A stretch of 64,000 bases of DNA from Capillidium heterosporum (taxonomy: Eukaryota > Entomophthoromycota > Entomophthoromycetes > Entomophthorales > Capillidiaceae). Every line of letters starts with the position of its first letter. The stretch's first letter is position 1. The DNA is taken from assembly GCA_016630905.1 (NCBI GenBank), contig WBMQ01000006.1, positions 372,001 through 436,000 of the forward strand, in the 5' to 3' direction. A program made the translations under genes and the position numbers. This document shows positions 12,424-26,330 of this stretch, one piece after another. Under the pieces are notes generated by a model, which was given only the letters and a program-made list of their open reading frames with translations, was not told the DNA's origin and searched no databases.

Positions 12424-14793
12424 TTAGTAACTTCTACCGAACAAAGCGAAACGTTTGGCGTTGGCGTCACAGCCAACACATTTGGTGACACCTTCCTGGA
12501 TGGGGTTGTCCTTAGGCTGTTCGAAGGGGATACAGAGCGACTTAGCACCCATGGAGGGGGCCCGTTCATCTTCAGCTTCACCATCGTTGGCGCTTCTAGA
12601 AGATTTCTCCTTGATGCCTTCCTCACAAGCGACACCTTCGCACCAGGGGATGAGAACCAAAGACTTGTTGTTAAGGGCAGGTACCAGATCCTTCCACTCA
12701 TTGACACGGACAACATTGGCGTCAAATACCTGTTTGGCCTTGGCGAACATGTCATCGTGGATGGTGTCCAGTAAAGTAGGAATGTCGGTAGCTAGGTCGG
12801 CGACTGGAATGGGAGCTTTGACGCCAGTATCACGGCGGACCGACAATGTACTCTTCTTGGCTAGGTCCATAGGACCGACTTCCAAACGTAAGGGGACACC
12901 GCGCATCTCCCAGTGGTTGAACTTGTAACCAGGGGTGTAGTTTTCACGCAGATCAGCTTTGGCACGGATACCTGCCTTCTTCAAAAGGTCAACAATGTCA
13001 TTAACTCCCTTCTCAACGTCGATACGGTCCTGTTCGGTAGAGGTGACCTTCAAGCCGCAGGGAATGACGACAACCTGGATAGCGGCGACACGGGGTGGCA
13101 TGACAAGACCCTTGTCGTCACCGTGAACCATAACCATAACACCGATGGAGCGAGTGGAGATACCCCACGAGTTCTGCCACACGTTCAGCTTATTGGCCTT
13201 TTCACCTTCGGCCGGGTTGGGATCCTCAACCTCGATATTGAACATCTTACTGAAGTTCTGACCCAAGCAGTGGGAAGTGGCACCCTGGATACCACGACCA
13301 GGTCGAGGGGATATAACCTTCACAAGTGGTGGTGTAGAGACCTCCAGCGAATTTTTCCTTCTCCGACTTGACACCCTTGATTACGGGGACAGCCAAAAGG
13401 TCCTCGTATATGCGGCGGTATAGGTCCAGAATCTCCATGACTTCGGCGTCGGCCTCTGGTTTAGTCAAAAAGGCAGTGTGCCCCTCCTGCCACAGGAACT
13501 CACGGGTACGGATGAAGGGCTGGGGGTTCTTGAATTCCCATCTAACTACCGAGTTCCACTGGTTGAGACGTAGGGGAAGATCACGGTAGGAACGGATCCA
13601 CTTGGCGTAGTAAGGGTACATGACAGTCTCGGAGGTGGGACGGATGGCAACCGGCTGCTCCAGGTCCGAGCTACCGGCTTTGGTAACCCAGGCAACTTCA
13701 GGGGCGAAACCTTCGATATGATCCTTCTCCTTCTCCAAAACGGCTTGAGATACGAAAAGGGGGAAGTAAGCGGGCTCAACACCGAGGTCGGAGATCTCCT
13801 TGTCGAAGAAAGCTAAATATATAGTGATTAGGATATGGATAAAAGGATTGGATAGTACTAGTAATGTATCTCCAGACGGAGTAAGACCAAGGTCTGTAAA
13901 TGTAACATCCTGAGACATCATAGTACTCGATCATTTCACCTTTGACGAGGACCTAATTATAAGGGTTTGAGGATAAGGCTAAATAGTACTAGAGCTTACC
14001 TGTTGGTACCACTTGGGGAAATCTTCATCCTTCTTGAATTCGATACCAATCTTAACAACTACATTGATAATAAGTAAAATAAATCAAAGGCAAAGCTAGC
14101 AATTACCATCATCCTTCTCTTCAGCCTCTTTCTTGGGTTTAGGTGAGCTAAAAAATAAAATGTCAGTAAATGTATTTTGAAAGGAGTTTAACTACCTCTT
14201 GGCAACTGGCTTTGTTTCCTTAACTTCGACTGGGACGGAAGCAAAGTCTAATTCAGCAAATTCAATGCTATTATCAGCAAAGAACTTCTTCAACTCTTCA
14301 GCTTGGATGAAGACAGTTTTGTCACTGGCTGAAGCATGGAAAGCTAAAGCTTTGTTGGACTGCAAAAGTAAACTGTCGACAAAGACGTGGACACTACCTA
14401 CCTGCTCTCCTTCCAAACTCTTGATGGCGAATGGAGAAACTAAAATTTTATAAAAATAAAATTTAACACTATATTTTTAAAGGTAAACTTACTGGAATCC
14501 TTATCAACCTTGAAGAATTCAGTTAGGAGATCGGCACTGGCCAGGCGCATATCCTTCAAACCTTTGTCCTTAACTAAAGCCGATAAAGAGGCGGTGTTGG
14601 TCGACTCCAAAGCAATCACTAGGACAGGAGTGACTTTGGCGGTTTTGGCAGTCTTGGGCTTGAAGACCAAAGTTTTAGTGAGCTCATATGTGGTAGCAAT
14701 TTCAGTTGATTTGGCAGTTAAAGCTTCAGACCAGGTGGATGGTGAGGAAGTAACTTCATGAGCTACTACTTTGGAAAAGTTTAGGAAGGTCAT
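12424..14793 (-). CDS. Prolyl-tRNA synthetase, eukaryote/archaeal type with N-terminal YbaK-like domain
   Basis: Minus strand from ATG 14793 to TAA 12424, with six introns between about 14.5 and 13.8 kb. The N-terminal third resembles the YbaK/ProX-like editing domain found in yeast-type ProRS ([32 protein letters not shown]). The catalytic domain follows with [32 protein letters not shown] (motif 2), [20 protein letters not shown] and [14 protein letters not shown]. The anticodon-binding and C-terminal zinc-like domains end with the typical LFGRSY. The enzyme charges tRNA-Pro in the cytosol. The frame moves by one base at about 13299-13303: the conserved STGRGIQ is written with one extra pyrimidine (ACC-T-GGT), so no single frame covers the gene. 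No GT-AG intron can explain this. Confidence 0.93.
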
Positions 14794-15599
14794 AGGTTCT
14801 CAATTTCTCTTCTTTCTTGGTAAAAGATGAATGCTGGACTTTTGCAAATTGAGAGTAAAACTTTGACACTTCTTATAGTGGGAATGCAATCCAATAATTT
14901 TTTGGGGCGTAGTTTATTCTGATTGCTCTGTTTTAAATTTGGAATTGGTGTTGAGTTTTTGGCTGAGCCAGGATGAGTCCATCAAATTTGACAGATTTTA
15001 GATAGAAGCAGCTGTGCAATTAGAATTCGTAGCAGAGCGGACTGCCTGTGGGTTCACTTTTAGTAGCTTAAGCTAGATATGTATGAAATCCAAAGATCTC
15101 CAGTCAGTAGCTCTACCTTCAACCTGTAAAACAGGTTTCAAAAGTTTCATCAATTTCGTCAACCAAATGTGACAAAGTAGATCTTTTTACGACAGATGTT
15201 ATTCAAGAATTTAACGTTATTGGTGGTGGTAAGAAAATGAAAAAATGTAATACATGTGGTCAAAGGATGAGGTATAACCAACAATAACATAGATCCAGCT
15301 TGTTACGCGATTTTTCTACAGGTAAACGGCTTTGAGAAAGTCAACAGAATGCCTATTTTTGTATCCAACAACGTACTCAGTAGAGAGAAAATAATTATTG
15401 ATGGGTACCAACATAAAGCAGGCTGGGTTGTAAATTAAGCATTTATGTAGCATAGCTTGAAATTAAAAGAATGCCATATTTCACAAAGCAAATGTATTGA
15501 CCAAATATTTATATCACAAATATTGGCAAGAAGGTATAAATCATTATAAGGATTTAATACAAAAGCTTAGAAAACAAATAATCATTGGCACATTAACGT
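14794..15599. other. Intergenic
   Basis: Upstream region of the ProRS gene and 3' flank of the Lys-rich protein gene. No further conserved gene is seen. Confidence 0.5.
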
Positions 15600-17085
15600 T
15601 CAACTGGAATCCTCCGAGAAGCCGTAGAGCTCAATAGGTTCAAAAGGCTGACTTTCATTGTTCCTCCGTTTTTTAGGAGTCAGGAACTCACTTTCAACAA
15701 TCGCTCCCTTGGATTGGCGCTTAGGTAGGGAGAAGTTTCCCCGGTTGATGTGATCTATCACTTTGTTGAACTCTTTATCGGTGGACTAAATGAATAAAAG
15801 TTAGCCATCAACAAAAGCTTTTATAATAGTGTATGCATATGATGTACTTACCGGTTTCGATTTCATTATATTTGACAATTTTTTCTAAGTAGAATATCGA
15901 TAATAATTAAGAGCTATTCCTAAGATTTATGATTACCTTTAGCTTATTCGAGTTTTGCGACTTCTTTTGTCTAGAAGTTCGCCAGGCAGTAGGCTTCTAT
16001 AGTAAAAAGCATTAACAAGTGCTTATACAGCCAAAGGCTGGTAAATATAACCTACTTTAGTATCAGTCATCAGCTGGACATCCACTAACCAAAACATGTT
16101 AGTATTGACAAGAAATATTAATTACCAACCTTGGACGATACTCTTACTTACATTCTTCTCACCCCATTTGTACAGGAGGCAAGTCTTGACACTGTCGTTG
16201 ATACCTTCAGCTTGCTTGAACCTAGATCTAGTGACGTATCGACAATTGGTCGATAAACTGCCAAGTTTAGGTTCATGTGGTGTATCATTTTTATGCTGGG
16301 ATGCTTCCAGAGAATTAAGCTCCACTTTAAACGTCTTGGGCTTCTTTTTAATTGAAGTAGATTTGGTTTTTAAAGATTTCTTGGGTTTGACCTTAGGTTT
16401 TGGTCCTGGTTTTCGTTTCAAGGTAGGCTTAACTTCGTTAAAGTCCTTGTCCGTCAACCTTTTTTGTATTATAGCGAGACTTTCGTAATGGTTTAGGTTT
16501 AGTAGGCTTATTTAGTTCATTATTTGGTTCGATGGACGGTTGATTCTCATTGAGCGCACTATCAGCTTCGAATATTGAATTTGGTTCAAGGCTGAAGTCT
16601 TTTAGATAAAGTTAAATTGGATATATAATCAAGTTGATTTTACTTGGCTGCGGACTATTTTCTAATCTGTTATTGTCATGCTACAAATATTAGTAATTTT
16701 GACATGAATTTAATACTAACCGTGTCTTTGTTACCATTAATTCTTGACAGATTTCCCTTCATCTAAAATGCAAAGTTAGTGAAATATAAGTGACTAGATA
16801 ACTGACTGGACTAAAGTTGTAATCCATTTTTTTATAAACTTTCTCTACCAACTATTTCTCAAATTTAGCTTTAACAACATTTCAAAAATATACTTTAGGT
16901 ACTGGGGTAGTCAACGCAAGCTCATTAAACTTTTGCGAAAAACTAGCTCCGAAGCTAGAATCGTCATTTATAGGCAATCGAGCCTTAGGTTCAGGGTCTT
17001 TTTCCTTGATTATTTTCGGTGTAAGTAGCAGGTGGTTGTACTTGTTGCTGAGTAGTCCTTCTTTATCGATCGTCCTTTTGCTCAT
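15600..17085 (-). CDS. Lys-rich, probably nuclear protein of unknown family
   Basis: A chain of at least ten short exons on the minus strand from ATG 17085 (an in-frame ATG at 17169 is an alternative) to TGA at 15600-15602.  The N-terminal part reads MSKRTIDKEGLLSNKYNHLL and DDSSFGASFSQKFNELALTT. A middle exon is extremely basic with an AT-hook-like core (KRKPGPKPKVKPKKSLKTK). It is followed by NCRYVTRSRFKQAEGIND, and the C-terminus contains STDKEFNKVIDHINRGNF, LTPKKRR and an acidic end. Composition suggests a chromatin or mitosis protein, but I recognise no family. The upstream neighbour Vps51 is divergent with about 260 nt between starts. One +1 frame displacement falls around 16451-16480, next to an A-run. 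Confidence 0.6.
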
Positions 17086-17342
17086 TTTGGTTAGAAAAGG
17101 TTGTAGTTGAGTTAGCTCAAGTTGAGTAAATTCCAAATTTACAAACAGATAATTGGTTACTCGGGTCATAAGTTCGCTCCATATGTGCTACAAAAAATTG
17201 CAGAAATATTTTACAGTTTATACGGTAGCACATATTAGTGGTTGAAAATTGCATTCACCTCAAAAGTGGATAATTAGCTTTCGTCAAATCCACTTGAGAA
17301 AGTTTCAATATCAGCAAGGTCAACACACTTTAGAGATCAACA

Positions 17343-19751
17343 ATGAGTCAATTGAAACTAGAGAGTGCTCGCGCCAAACTGCAAGCTTACTATAAATTGA
17401 ACCAACCCAAACGCACTGATCTAGACAGTGAAAATTTTGATCAACAGCAGTATTTGGATCTGATCCTTAAAATCCAAAAACCTAATTGAGTTGATAGAGT
17501 TGGACAATGGTCTCATCACCTCCATAAAGAGTTTAGATAGCGACCGCAAAAACTTGGTATATGAAAACTACTCCAAGTTTATAGGGGCAAGTCAGAGTAT
17601 TGGTTCCATGCGCTCAAAGTTGAAGGGTGTTGTGGACAACTTAAATTTAGCCAATGAGAAGTTGAGTGTAATTGGGCAGGAAACTGAATGGATCAACGGG
17701 AAACTTTTAGATAGCAAAGTTCAGCTCTCCAACCTCTTCAAGCAGTTTACAACTATCAAGCAGGTCCATTTCATCTTGAGATTGCCCGAACTTATGGGCA
17801 AGTTACGCAAGTCAAACAGCCACTACAAGCTGTTGAAACTGTTCCAAGTGACAGACCAGATGCTGAAGAGGTACCGACACTTGAATTTGTTCAAGCCCAT
17901 TGAAGCAGAATGCCAGTCTATAGTTGATCAACTACAGAATGAGCTTTTAATGAAGGTTAGCATCAATGGGACCTATGAAGATATAGCAGACACTTTCCAA
18001 TTACTTTTGATGATCGACAGAGGTGACGCTAACGACTACTGCAATCAGTTTCTGGATCTGAACTTGGCCAAATTGAAGCTGCTTGCTAGAGACGAATTTA
18101 ACCTTTCGAATCAGTTGGAGGTCTTAAATAAAGTGGTGGAGCTAGCCTTTGCGACATTCGTTGAGCCTGATAGGGAGAAGTATACACTTGACTGAAGAGG
18201 TTTCTAGGCAATTATTCGAGCACATTACCGAAATCATACAAAAGTACTATCAAGGATTCATTGAATCCAAGCTGCCAAACAGTACAGGCTCGAAAAACAG
18301 GAAGAAACGACGAAAGATAGGACGGGCCCAGCTAGAGAGCTTTACCGAAGTTCTGCACAATCTCTATAAATTCCCTAACCTACTTCCACCAATTAAAGGA
18401 GGTAACTGTACTGTAAATTTACTAGTGCCTACTCGGCAGCTCCTACTAGATATCAGCTTAGCTTACATAGAGCCAAAATTTGTTGGTATCCTCGACTCGC
18501 TACCAACCTATCTGACGGCACCACCTACTGGACATAAGGAAGATCTGTATCTAATTGACCCAGAAAAGATGCTCAGTGACCTCATCAACCTGGAAAACCA
18601 CCTAATACAGCAGTACATTGACCTGACGACCGATTTACAGAACAGTGTATTCAAAGATAGCAAACTTTGGCAGCTGGCTCAAGCTAGCCCTGGCATCCGA
18701 CTAAGTTTGCAGCAGGTACTCAACACCCACTTCCAGACGTTGATCGATATAGTAGAAGGCAATAACCACTTGAGCTTCCAACTGAAGGGTCTGATGCTGT
18801 CGCGATTCCTGGACGATTTGGGAGAGAACCTGCTACCTACTGTCGTCAACGGTTTCGTAAGTTTAGGATTCGACGATGGGACTCCCAATTTCAACCAGTA
18901 CGCCAGCAATCTAGATAGCCTCCTCAAAGAGGTCAAGCTTCGAGGGAGCAACCTGGCCAAGCAACTACGTTTCAACTTCACCTTCCAGTTAGGCCATAAT
19001 TTGGCCGACTACGTCATCGACCTGGAACTCAACCCGACTTCCCTACAGTCCAAGTTTAAGGAGGTGGCGGTGCAACTTAACAAGGTGGAGCGTGCTTTAC
19101 AGATGATTCTACCAAGTTTCAGCGAGATGGAATTGAACGGAAGTAGCTCTAGAGGTAGATTAATATAACCTTATATTTTATTAAATAATAATACTGTTAG
19201 GTTCGGAATCTCGATCCAGTCGGAATAGCTACTCTTTAGTCAACAACCGCAAGATCTCCTTACCTACCACTGGCAGCTATCCCTTCCCCACCAAGAGTGA
19301 AAACACGCTGCTGCATACTATCAGCCAACTCTTTGCCAACGACGTTGTCGTTTACAAGGAGGTGGAGCCGGACGTCGATACTGTCCTCATCCAAGTTGGC
19401 AAGATCCTACTCAAGGTAATTTTTTGGCAAATTTGTTTTGTTAAGTTTGGATGGGAAATAGGCAGTTGATGAGAAGGTAAGGGATTTGGATTTGGATGCT
19501 GAAGCGGTTTACCAGATTCAGGTTGGTATAGCTCTGTTCACTAGACAATTGCCTGGTACTTTGGTGGGTCGCAATGAAATCGTCACTCTGCTGGATTCGA
19601 TCGTCAGTAGTGCTACCAAGAGATGCTACCAAAGTGATAGACTGAACAAGGAGGTAGATTTATTTTGAAACTTGCTATGTTGGATTAACCTAACTTGATG
19701 TTCTTTTAGGAGCTTGACTTACGACTACACATACTTGAGGATAAGGCTTAA
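17343..19751 (+). CDS. VPS51: Vps51-family tethering complex subunit (GARP/EARP)
   Basis: ATG 17343. Exons end at 19154, 19415, 19653 and 19751. The N-terminal Vps51/Vps67 signature is clear: YLDLIL, then LIELIELDNGLITSIK, SLDSDRKNLVYENYSKFIGA and SIGSMRSK. A long helical C-terminal part follows, as in CATCHR tethers. GARP tethers endosome-derived vesicles at the trans-Golgi. The coding frame is displaced by +1 twice. The first lies between about 17470 and 17489, just before the LIEL block, and leaves a TGA in the first frame. The second is near 18150-18195. Both sides of each site are well-formed protein, so I treat this as one gene. The last exon is only 14 codons (LDLRLHILEDKA at the end). 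Confidence 0.82.
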
Positions 19752-19991
19752 TTCAAAGCCTAGTCTGTTATTGACTTTGAAAAGGACTATATAATTAAAA
19801 AATCGTGTACATTTGCTTGTAATATACATCAATGGTATATTATTTTTGTAATAGTGGATATAGATTTGATCCTTAGTTATATTTTTGATAAGAATCACTA
19901 ATTTTCTTTGTTAAACTCAAAAAATCAATTTTGATCAAGCTTCTAAACTTTCGGACAATCATCTTTCACTCTTAACCAAAAAATTACAAGT

Positions 19992-21436
19992 ATGGATATC
20001 CGGTTCGAAGGTGGACATCCCATCATCTACACCAAACATATTGAATCGCAAGACCAGTACAAGTTGATAGAGATACCTGATGGCTACTTGGAACACTTTG
20101 AAGCACTCATCGATCCCAACCTACCAACCTCTGAAGAGTAAACTTTAGTCTCATATTGTACTAATAATTTAAAAAAATAAATGTAGGTTTAGTTTAATAG
20201 GATTACCTAGTGATGAGACAGTATTGGTAACCAACTCTTCAACATTTCAACTCAAAGAAGCCGAAACTTCCAACTCATTGCTACTTACCAAAGCCAGTTT
20301 AACTAATACCAATCACTCAACCTACGACAAGAAGCTGGAAGTAGAGCACATATTAAACAGCTACTTCCAACCTACTCTCATAGTAGGTAGACTCCATAAA
20401 GTCAAGGAATACCTACAGCCTACGACAGTTCAAAGGTTTAAGCTACGAAAATGAATTGAAGAATGCCAAGGTAGCCTTTTTGAGTATTGAATTATTAATT
20501 TATGGATATTTTGCTTTGTTTTTAATTTTAGTTTTACGACTACGAATCACTGAGCCAAGTAGTCCAAGCTTCCAAACAGGAGCTAGATGAAATGTTAAGT
20601 AGGTTGAAAGTTCTAACTCTAGATGGTAAAGTTTCTTTTTTAAACAAAACACTAAACCTCGGCAGGAAAACTACGGCTGATCGACGACACTTACTACTTC
20701 TATGCCATAGACATAATATTAGAACTATTTATCGCTTACGAAATAGATGCTACCAACTTTAACTTATCAGAACTTGTAACCAAGTTTGAAGACCAAGGAC
20801 TACCCAGAGTTCTGTTGTCCTACTGCGTGCTCAATATATCAAATTTACTACCGAGTACACTGATGCTTTTATTTCAATTTTTACTAATGTATTTTTGGAA
20901 AAAACTAGATGACAACTATGCTATAGATAACGACAGTTTTAACAAAGTTTTAGCTCAGGGCATCCTATTCAAAGCTCCGGTAAGTGTTTGATATGAATTT
21001 GTTATTAAATATAATGGCTAGGATAAAAGAATGTTAATCGACGAATTTATGAAGGCTTGGCAGAGTCAAGCACCTAACCCTCAGACAGTTGATATAGCCC
21101 AACTCAAAGTAAGAACTCTACAACCTATTTTTAACTGATCTTAAATCCAAAAAGGGCTTGTACTATATAACTGACTTTGATGACCTCAATCGAAAATTTA
21201 TACAGTATTTGGATAAGAACGACCTACCCTTTGACTTGAAGAAGCGAATAGTCTGCCTATTCCAAAGGCGAAAAATCTGGCCCGAAGATGAGCTGGAACC
21301 TTACTTGATGCCCCTCATAAAGGAAGGGACCAAAACGGCCTTCATCAAAGCCATCAACAAGTATTTGAAGATGATGGTAGATGGGAATCAAGTCGAGTTC
21401 AGGACCAAAATTCCCATCGAGAAGCTTGCCAAATAA
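19992..21436 (+). CDS. DCC1: Dcc1-like subunit of the Ctf18 alternative clamp loader
   Basis: Six exons from ATG 19992: 19992-20137, 20187-20470, 20532-20624, 20666-20979, 21022-21108 and 21155-21436. Family landmarks are the DETVLVTNSSTFQLKEAETS block (human: AVLCSKDKTYDLKIADTSN), the winged-helix region with LRLIDDTYYFYAIDII, and the terminal LYYITDFDDLNRKF, LPFDLKKRIVCLFQRRKIW and ELEPYLMPL. Dcc1, with Ctf18 and Ctf8, links the PCNA loader to DNA polymerase epsilon and supports sister-chromatid cohesion. One +1 displacement occurs in 20431-20454: the first frame ends FKLRK-TGA while the next reads ENELKNAK into the FYDYESLSQ exon. It is convergent with SPT4, about 117 nt between stops. Confidence 0.83.
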
Positions 21437-21553
21437 ACCGTTGTCAAATAAACTATACTTTCAAAAAATAAAGGCTTGTCATGCAAACTTTGCATTTATT
21501 TTTGAAAGTTGTAGAGTATAGTGAGGTCTCTTTTTCTTTTCTTTCCAGTTGAA

Positions 21554-22107
21554 CTATTCAAAGTCATCCTTTTGCTCGGGGTCGTAGTTCATAGAGCCAT
21601 CTCTAGGTCTATAGTCTACTCCGAAACTCTGTAATTTGTACTCGATATCTTCAGGGATTCTACCCTCTACTTGGATAGCGTATAACCCTGGTTTACATTT
21701 GCCTATAATTGCAATAAATAACTATTCACATTCAATAAAAAAATACTTACGTACACGCTGCCACTTGGCAACCCAACTACTACGGATATCGGTTATAATA
21801 ATCATACTATAAAGTTTAAAAAATATCAAGTCAATTTTTAGATTAATGGGAAAATAATTACCCGGTAAATTTGGTTGTAGTACATGAGTTTATTCTATCA
21901 GTTTTACCAGCCATGTGTAACAGTTCTTCACAGTTGGTACATCCTTCTAACTTGAATTGGTTCTGATTCTTTAGGTTTTTATAAAAAATTAAGATTGTTT
22001 TAGCTATAGACAAAAATTACCCTTATTAACGAACATAACAAACAAGCTCTGAGCTGAGATTTTTGAGTCGGTATAATATTCAACATTTCCTGTTTCATTC
22101 GAGACAT
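21554..22107 (-). CDS. SPT4: Transcription elongation factor Spt4
   Basis: Four exons on the minus strand (22107-22021, 21968-21862, 21806-21751, 21702-21554) encode 132 aa with all phases consistent. The four zinc-binding cysteines appear as CLLC and CTNC, within RACLLCSLIR and FKLEGCTNCEELL. The NusG-NGN-binding core SSWVAKWQRV and CKPGLYAIQVEGRIPEDI and the closing YRPRDGS are all typical. Spt4 pairs with Spt5 on elongating RNA polymerase II. The acidic tail NYDPEQKDDFE is slightly longer than in yeast. No intact open frame of useful length shows this gene, because every exon is short. Confidence 0.93.
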
Positions 22108-22406
22108 CTTTGTTTTCGGTATACACTATTTTTGAAGTTGAAGATAAGCTATCTCTAAGAATTTGAATGCTTCAACCCTTTCTTTCCTTTACCACTTGAA
22201 AAATTAAGGACGATTGGTTAAATTCTGCAACTCCAATGAGAGCTTACTAAGCACTTTGAAAAGTGAGCATACGTAATTTAGAAGCTCAGGCTCAAATGCT
22301 AGCTTCAACTTTATAAAGAGAAAAAAGTTGAACCAACACCAGTAGAAATACCAGCCCAGCTTTTAGACATCGATATCACTACGAAGAAGCGAAATTTTTA
22401 ACTTTT

Positions 22407-23745
<1,339 letters not shown>

Positions 23746-24250
23746 GGGCTACATTTGGAGATGGTTTGACGTAGCAATAAACTTTGCTTGATTTCTTTTT
23801 AAACTTTGTTTTTGGCAAAGTAAGAAATAGCTTTTATTCAAAGTAGATCACCTCTACTGAAAAAGACCAAGAATTGAATTACATTCCATCAACTTCTTTA
23901 GCTATTTACCTTGATGATTGATAAATTTTGAATGTATGTTACAGTACGTTTATTTTTGCTTTAAATTCTTAATTAGCTTATGATTCATTTTATATTCCCG
24001 TATCAATTCGATATGGCTGTCTTTGTATTTTAGAAAGAAAAGGCTTTATGTTAACAGTCAACAAGATCAACTTCTAGATTAGTAATTAGTTTTAATGTAC
24101 CATTTCCACCGAAAATAGCTTATAAACTTTGCAAAAAAATTTACCAGTTCCTTAAATTCTCGTGCCACTTATTACAGCTCTTACTATATATAGCTTTAAA
24201 TTTTGATTCCAACTTTCCAATTTCAATTCAACAGAAACAACCTTAAAGCG
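23746..24250. other. Intergenic
   Basis: AT-rich flank between RPT3 and the chimeric gene. Nothing else is seen. Confidence 0.55.
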
Positions 24251-26330
24251 ATGCCAACCAGCCAACTAACATCAATATTAAGTCAATTTGAACTACAGTT
24301 CCAAATTGGCTACCCGACCCACCAACTCGTTCTCTTCGACCTTACCTCCAACCAAATTGTAACCAACATTGAAGCTATCAACTCAACTATCCAACAGGTA
24401 ACATCAATTTTCTCAACCCAAAACTGATAGAAAGATAATTTTATTTATGAGTAGTTGCTACAACCCAAACGAGTGAAAGGAGGTTATAAATACTTGCCCA
24501 GTGCACTCTATTGTCGCATCTTTTTGAAGTATTGGATAGATAAACTGGAGCACAACAAGGTACAATTTAGGAAATTGGGTTTTCACATTAACTTTTTAGT
24601 TTGAAGTTTTAGAAGACTTCTACCAAGTTTATACCGAACTTCTATTAAGTAAGGAAGGTACGCTATTTTTAATGATATGTTTTACTGAGCACTATATTTG
24701 GTTAGACCTACCTTTCATCTACCGAACCCATCGCTTCACTCCCAATGAGGTAGATGAAACGACTTTGGTAGAAGAAAGTAGTAGTTGGACAGGAGAAGAT
24801 ACGGCTAGTTTAAGTACTTGGTAAGTTGGAGTAATTTTTTATTTATATTTACGGTCTTATTTAGGCAAGCTAGGTAAAGCAAATTTATCTAATAGACATA
24901 AACCTCTAAATTCCTAATAGTTCAGAATTAGATGACTATTTGTTGACAGACCCAGGTAAATAATAAATTAACTCGCTATTCGCATCTAATTCCTTCAACA
25001 GATCTCAATGATACTACCGACACAAGTAATTCTAAAGTGAAGTGTGACGACTTGGAGATCAAATACAGTCCAACGAAGCCCAACACCAAGCAACTGTCCA
25101 AGCAAAAGAAAATCGACGAGCAACCTATGCTGTGGCCCATGATGTCGACTTGGAGTAAACTACATTGGAAATCTCTTGAAACGCGATTCAACACTCTTCA
25201 AATGATATTCCCTCAGTGCTCACGTCTCGTGCTCACCTATCTCCTCAAAGGTACCGATAGCGACGTCGACAAAGCAGTTGAAAAAATGGTATCATTGAGC
25301 GAATCTGAGGTTAACAATTTGCACAATTATCTCAACCCATGTGAAGCCACCGTAGGTAAACTCTGGGAGATCTTCCCTGAACTCAGTGTCGTTAAACTGT
25401 CGGCACACGCAATCAACTACGTCGAAAGTGAGGAAGCAGCAACCAAGCTCTTCGAATGTGAGCTCGGTATTGCTGACACCAGCAAGTCGGACCCACCATC
25501 CCAGGCCTATGCACGGTTGAAGCCGTACAAGAAGGATAAGGATCTCAAGAAAGTTGGTTCGCGATACAAAGGCCCAGCTATCGCATCTACCTCGTCGAGC
25601 TATGATGCTGTTGGGCTAGCAAATCCATCTGAAGGGAACTTCATCAATATGGTAGAATGGTTTACGACACCAGTCGACGCCGACGATTTCAAGTACCCCA
25701 GCATGAGATACAGTGAGATTTCGGCCCGCATCGAACAGCTGCGTCACGAAAAGGGTAATAAGTACGCCACAGCAGCCAAAGCCTTCAAGCAGCGGCATTC
25801 CAACGGTAAAAAAGGAATCGCAAGCCATTACTCCAGTGAGGTATTTTACATAATATCCAATATTAGTCGTCACTAAGTTCAAGTTTGTAGGGCGAGAAGT
25901 TCAACCGTAAGATCGCCCACGCATTGTTCAATTTAGGGCTGGCTTATGTCTTGCAGTCTCCAGCACAGTACGCCTTTATGTAAATTTAGTTGTTGACCTT
26001 TACTTTAGGAACCGGTACAGCGTTGACTTGCACGGGTTCTTAGTCTCCGATTCCAAACCTTTTATCTACGGCTGCGTGCAAGCTTGGTACCAGATCGAAG
26101 GCTCGTCAGCCTCCAGTAAATTTGTAGCCAAATAAGCGCGAACTAACTTTAGTAAATATAGGTCGATGCCTCAAGAACTTTTCCCAATTTACCATCGTCA
26201 CCGGTGCAGGGAAGCACTCAGGCCAACCGGCAATCCAAGTTAAAGCCGGCTATGACTCAGGTCTTGGATTATTTGAGTGTAAACTACACCGTATTGAGTG
26301 CTGCCATCGTTCTGCACGGCCCCAAATGAT
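24251..26330 (+). CDS. Chimeric protein: Efm3/EEF2KMT N-terminal domain + CUE-like + DUF1771 + Smr
   Basis: ATG 24251. The first six short exons encode an N-terminal domain closely matching the Efm3-like gene at 27.3 kb (LPSALYCRIFLKYWIDKLE, FEVLEDFYQVYTELL, PFIYRTHRFTPNE, then W-Q-A-S and DDYLLTDP). Instead of the methyltransferase core, the same splice donor joins in phase to an exon with two CUE-like helices (LQMIFPQCSRLVLTYLL; LWEIFPEL), a DUF1771 segment (EISARIEQLRHEKGNKY, HYSSEGEKFNRKIAHALFN) and an Smr domain (RYSVDLHGFLV, FTIVTGAGKHSG, LKPAMTQVLDYL). Smr domains bind or cleave nucleic acid; CUE domains bind ubiquitin. A separate Smr gene starting at an internal ATG (25129) cannot be ruled out. 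One +1 displacement falls at about 26218-26230, in the Smr GxGxHS loop. Confidence 0.68.

Noticed and set aside
13311-13345. A GT-AG intron to explain the ProRS frame change
   Set aside because: Any such intron would remove invariant residues and still leave the wrong frame.
12455-13371. Plus-strand open frames inside ProRS
   Set aside because: They are antisense shadows of the conserved synthetase.
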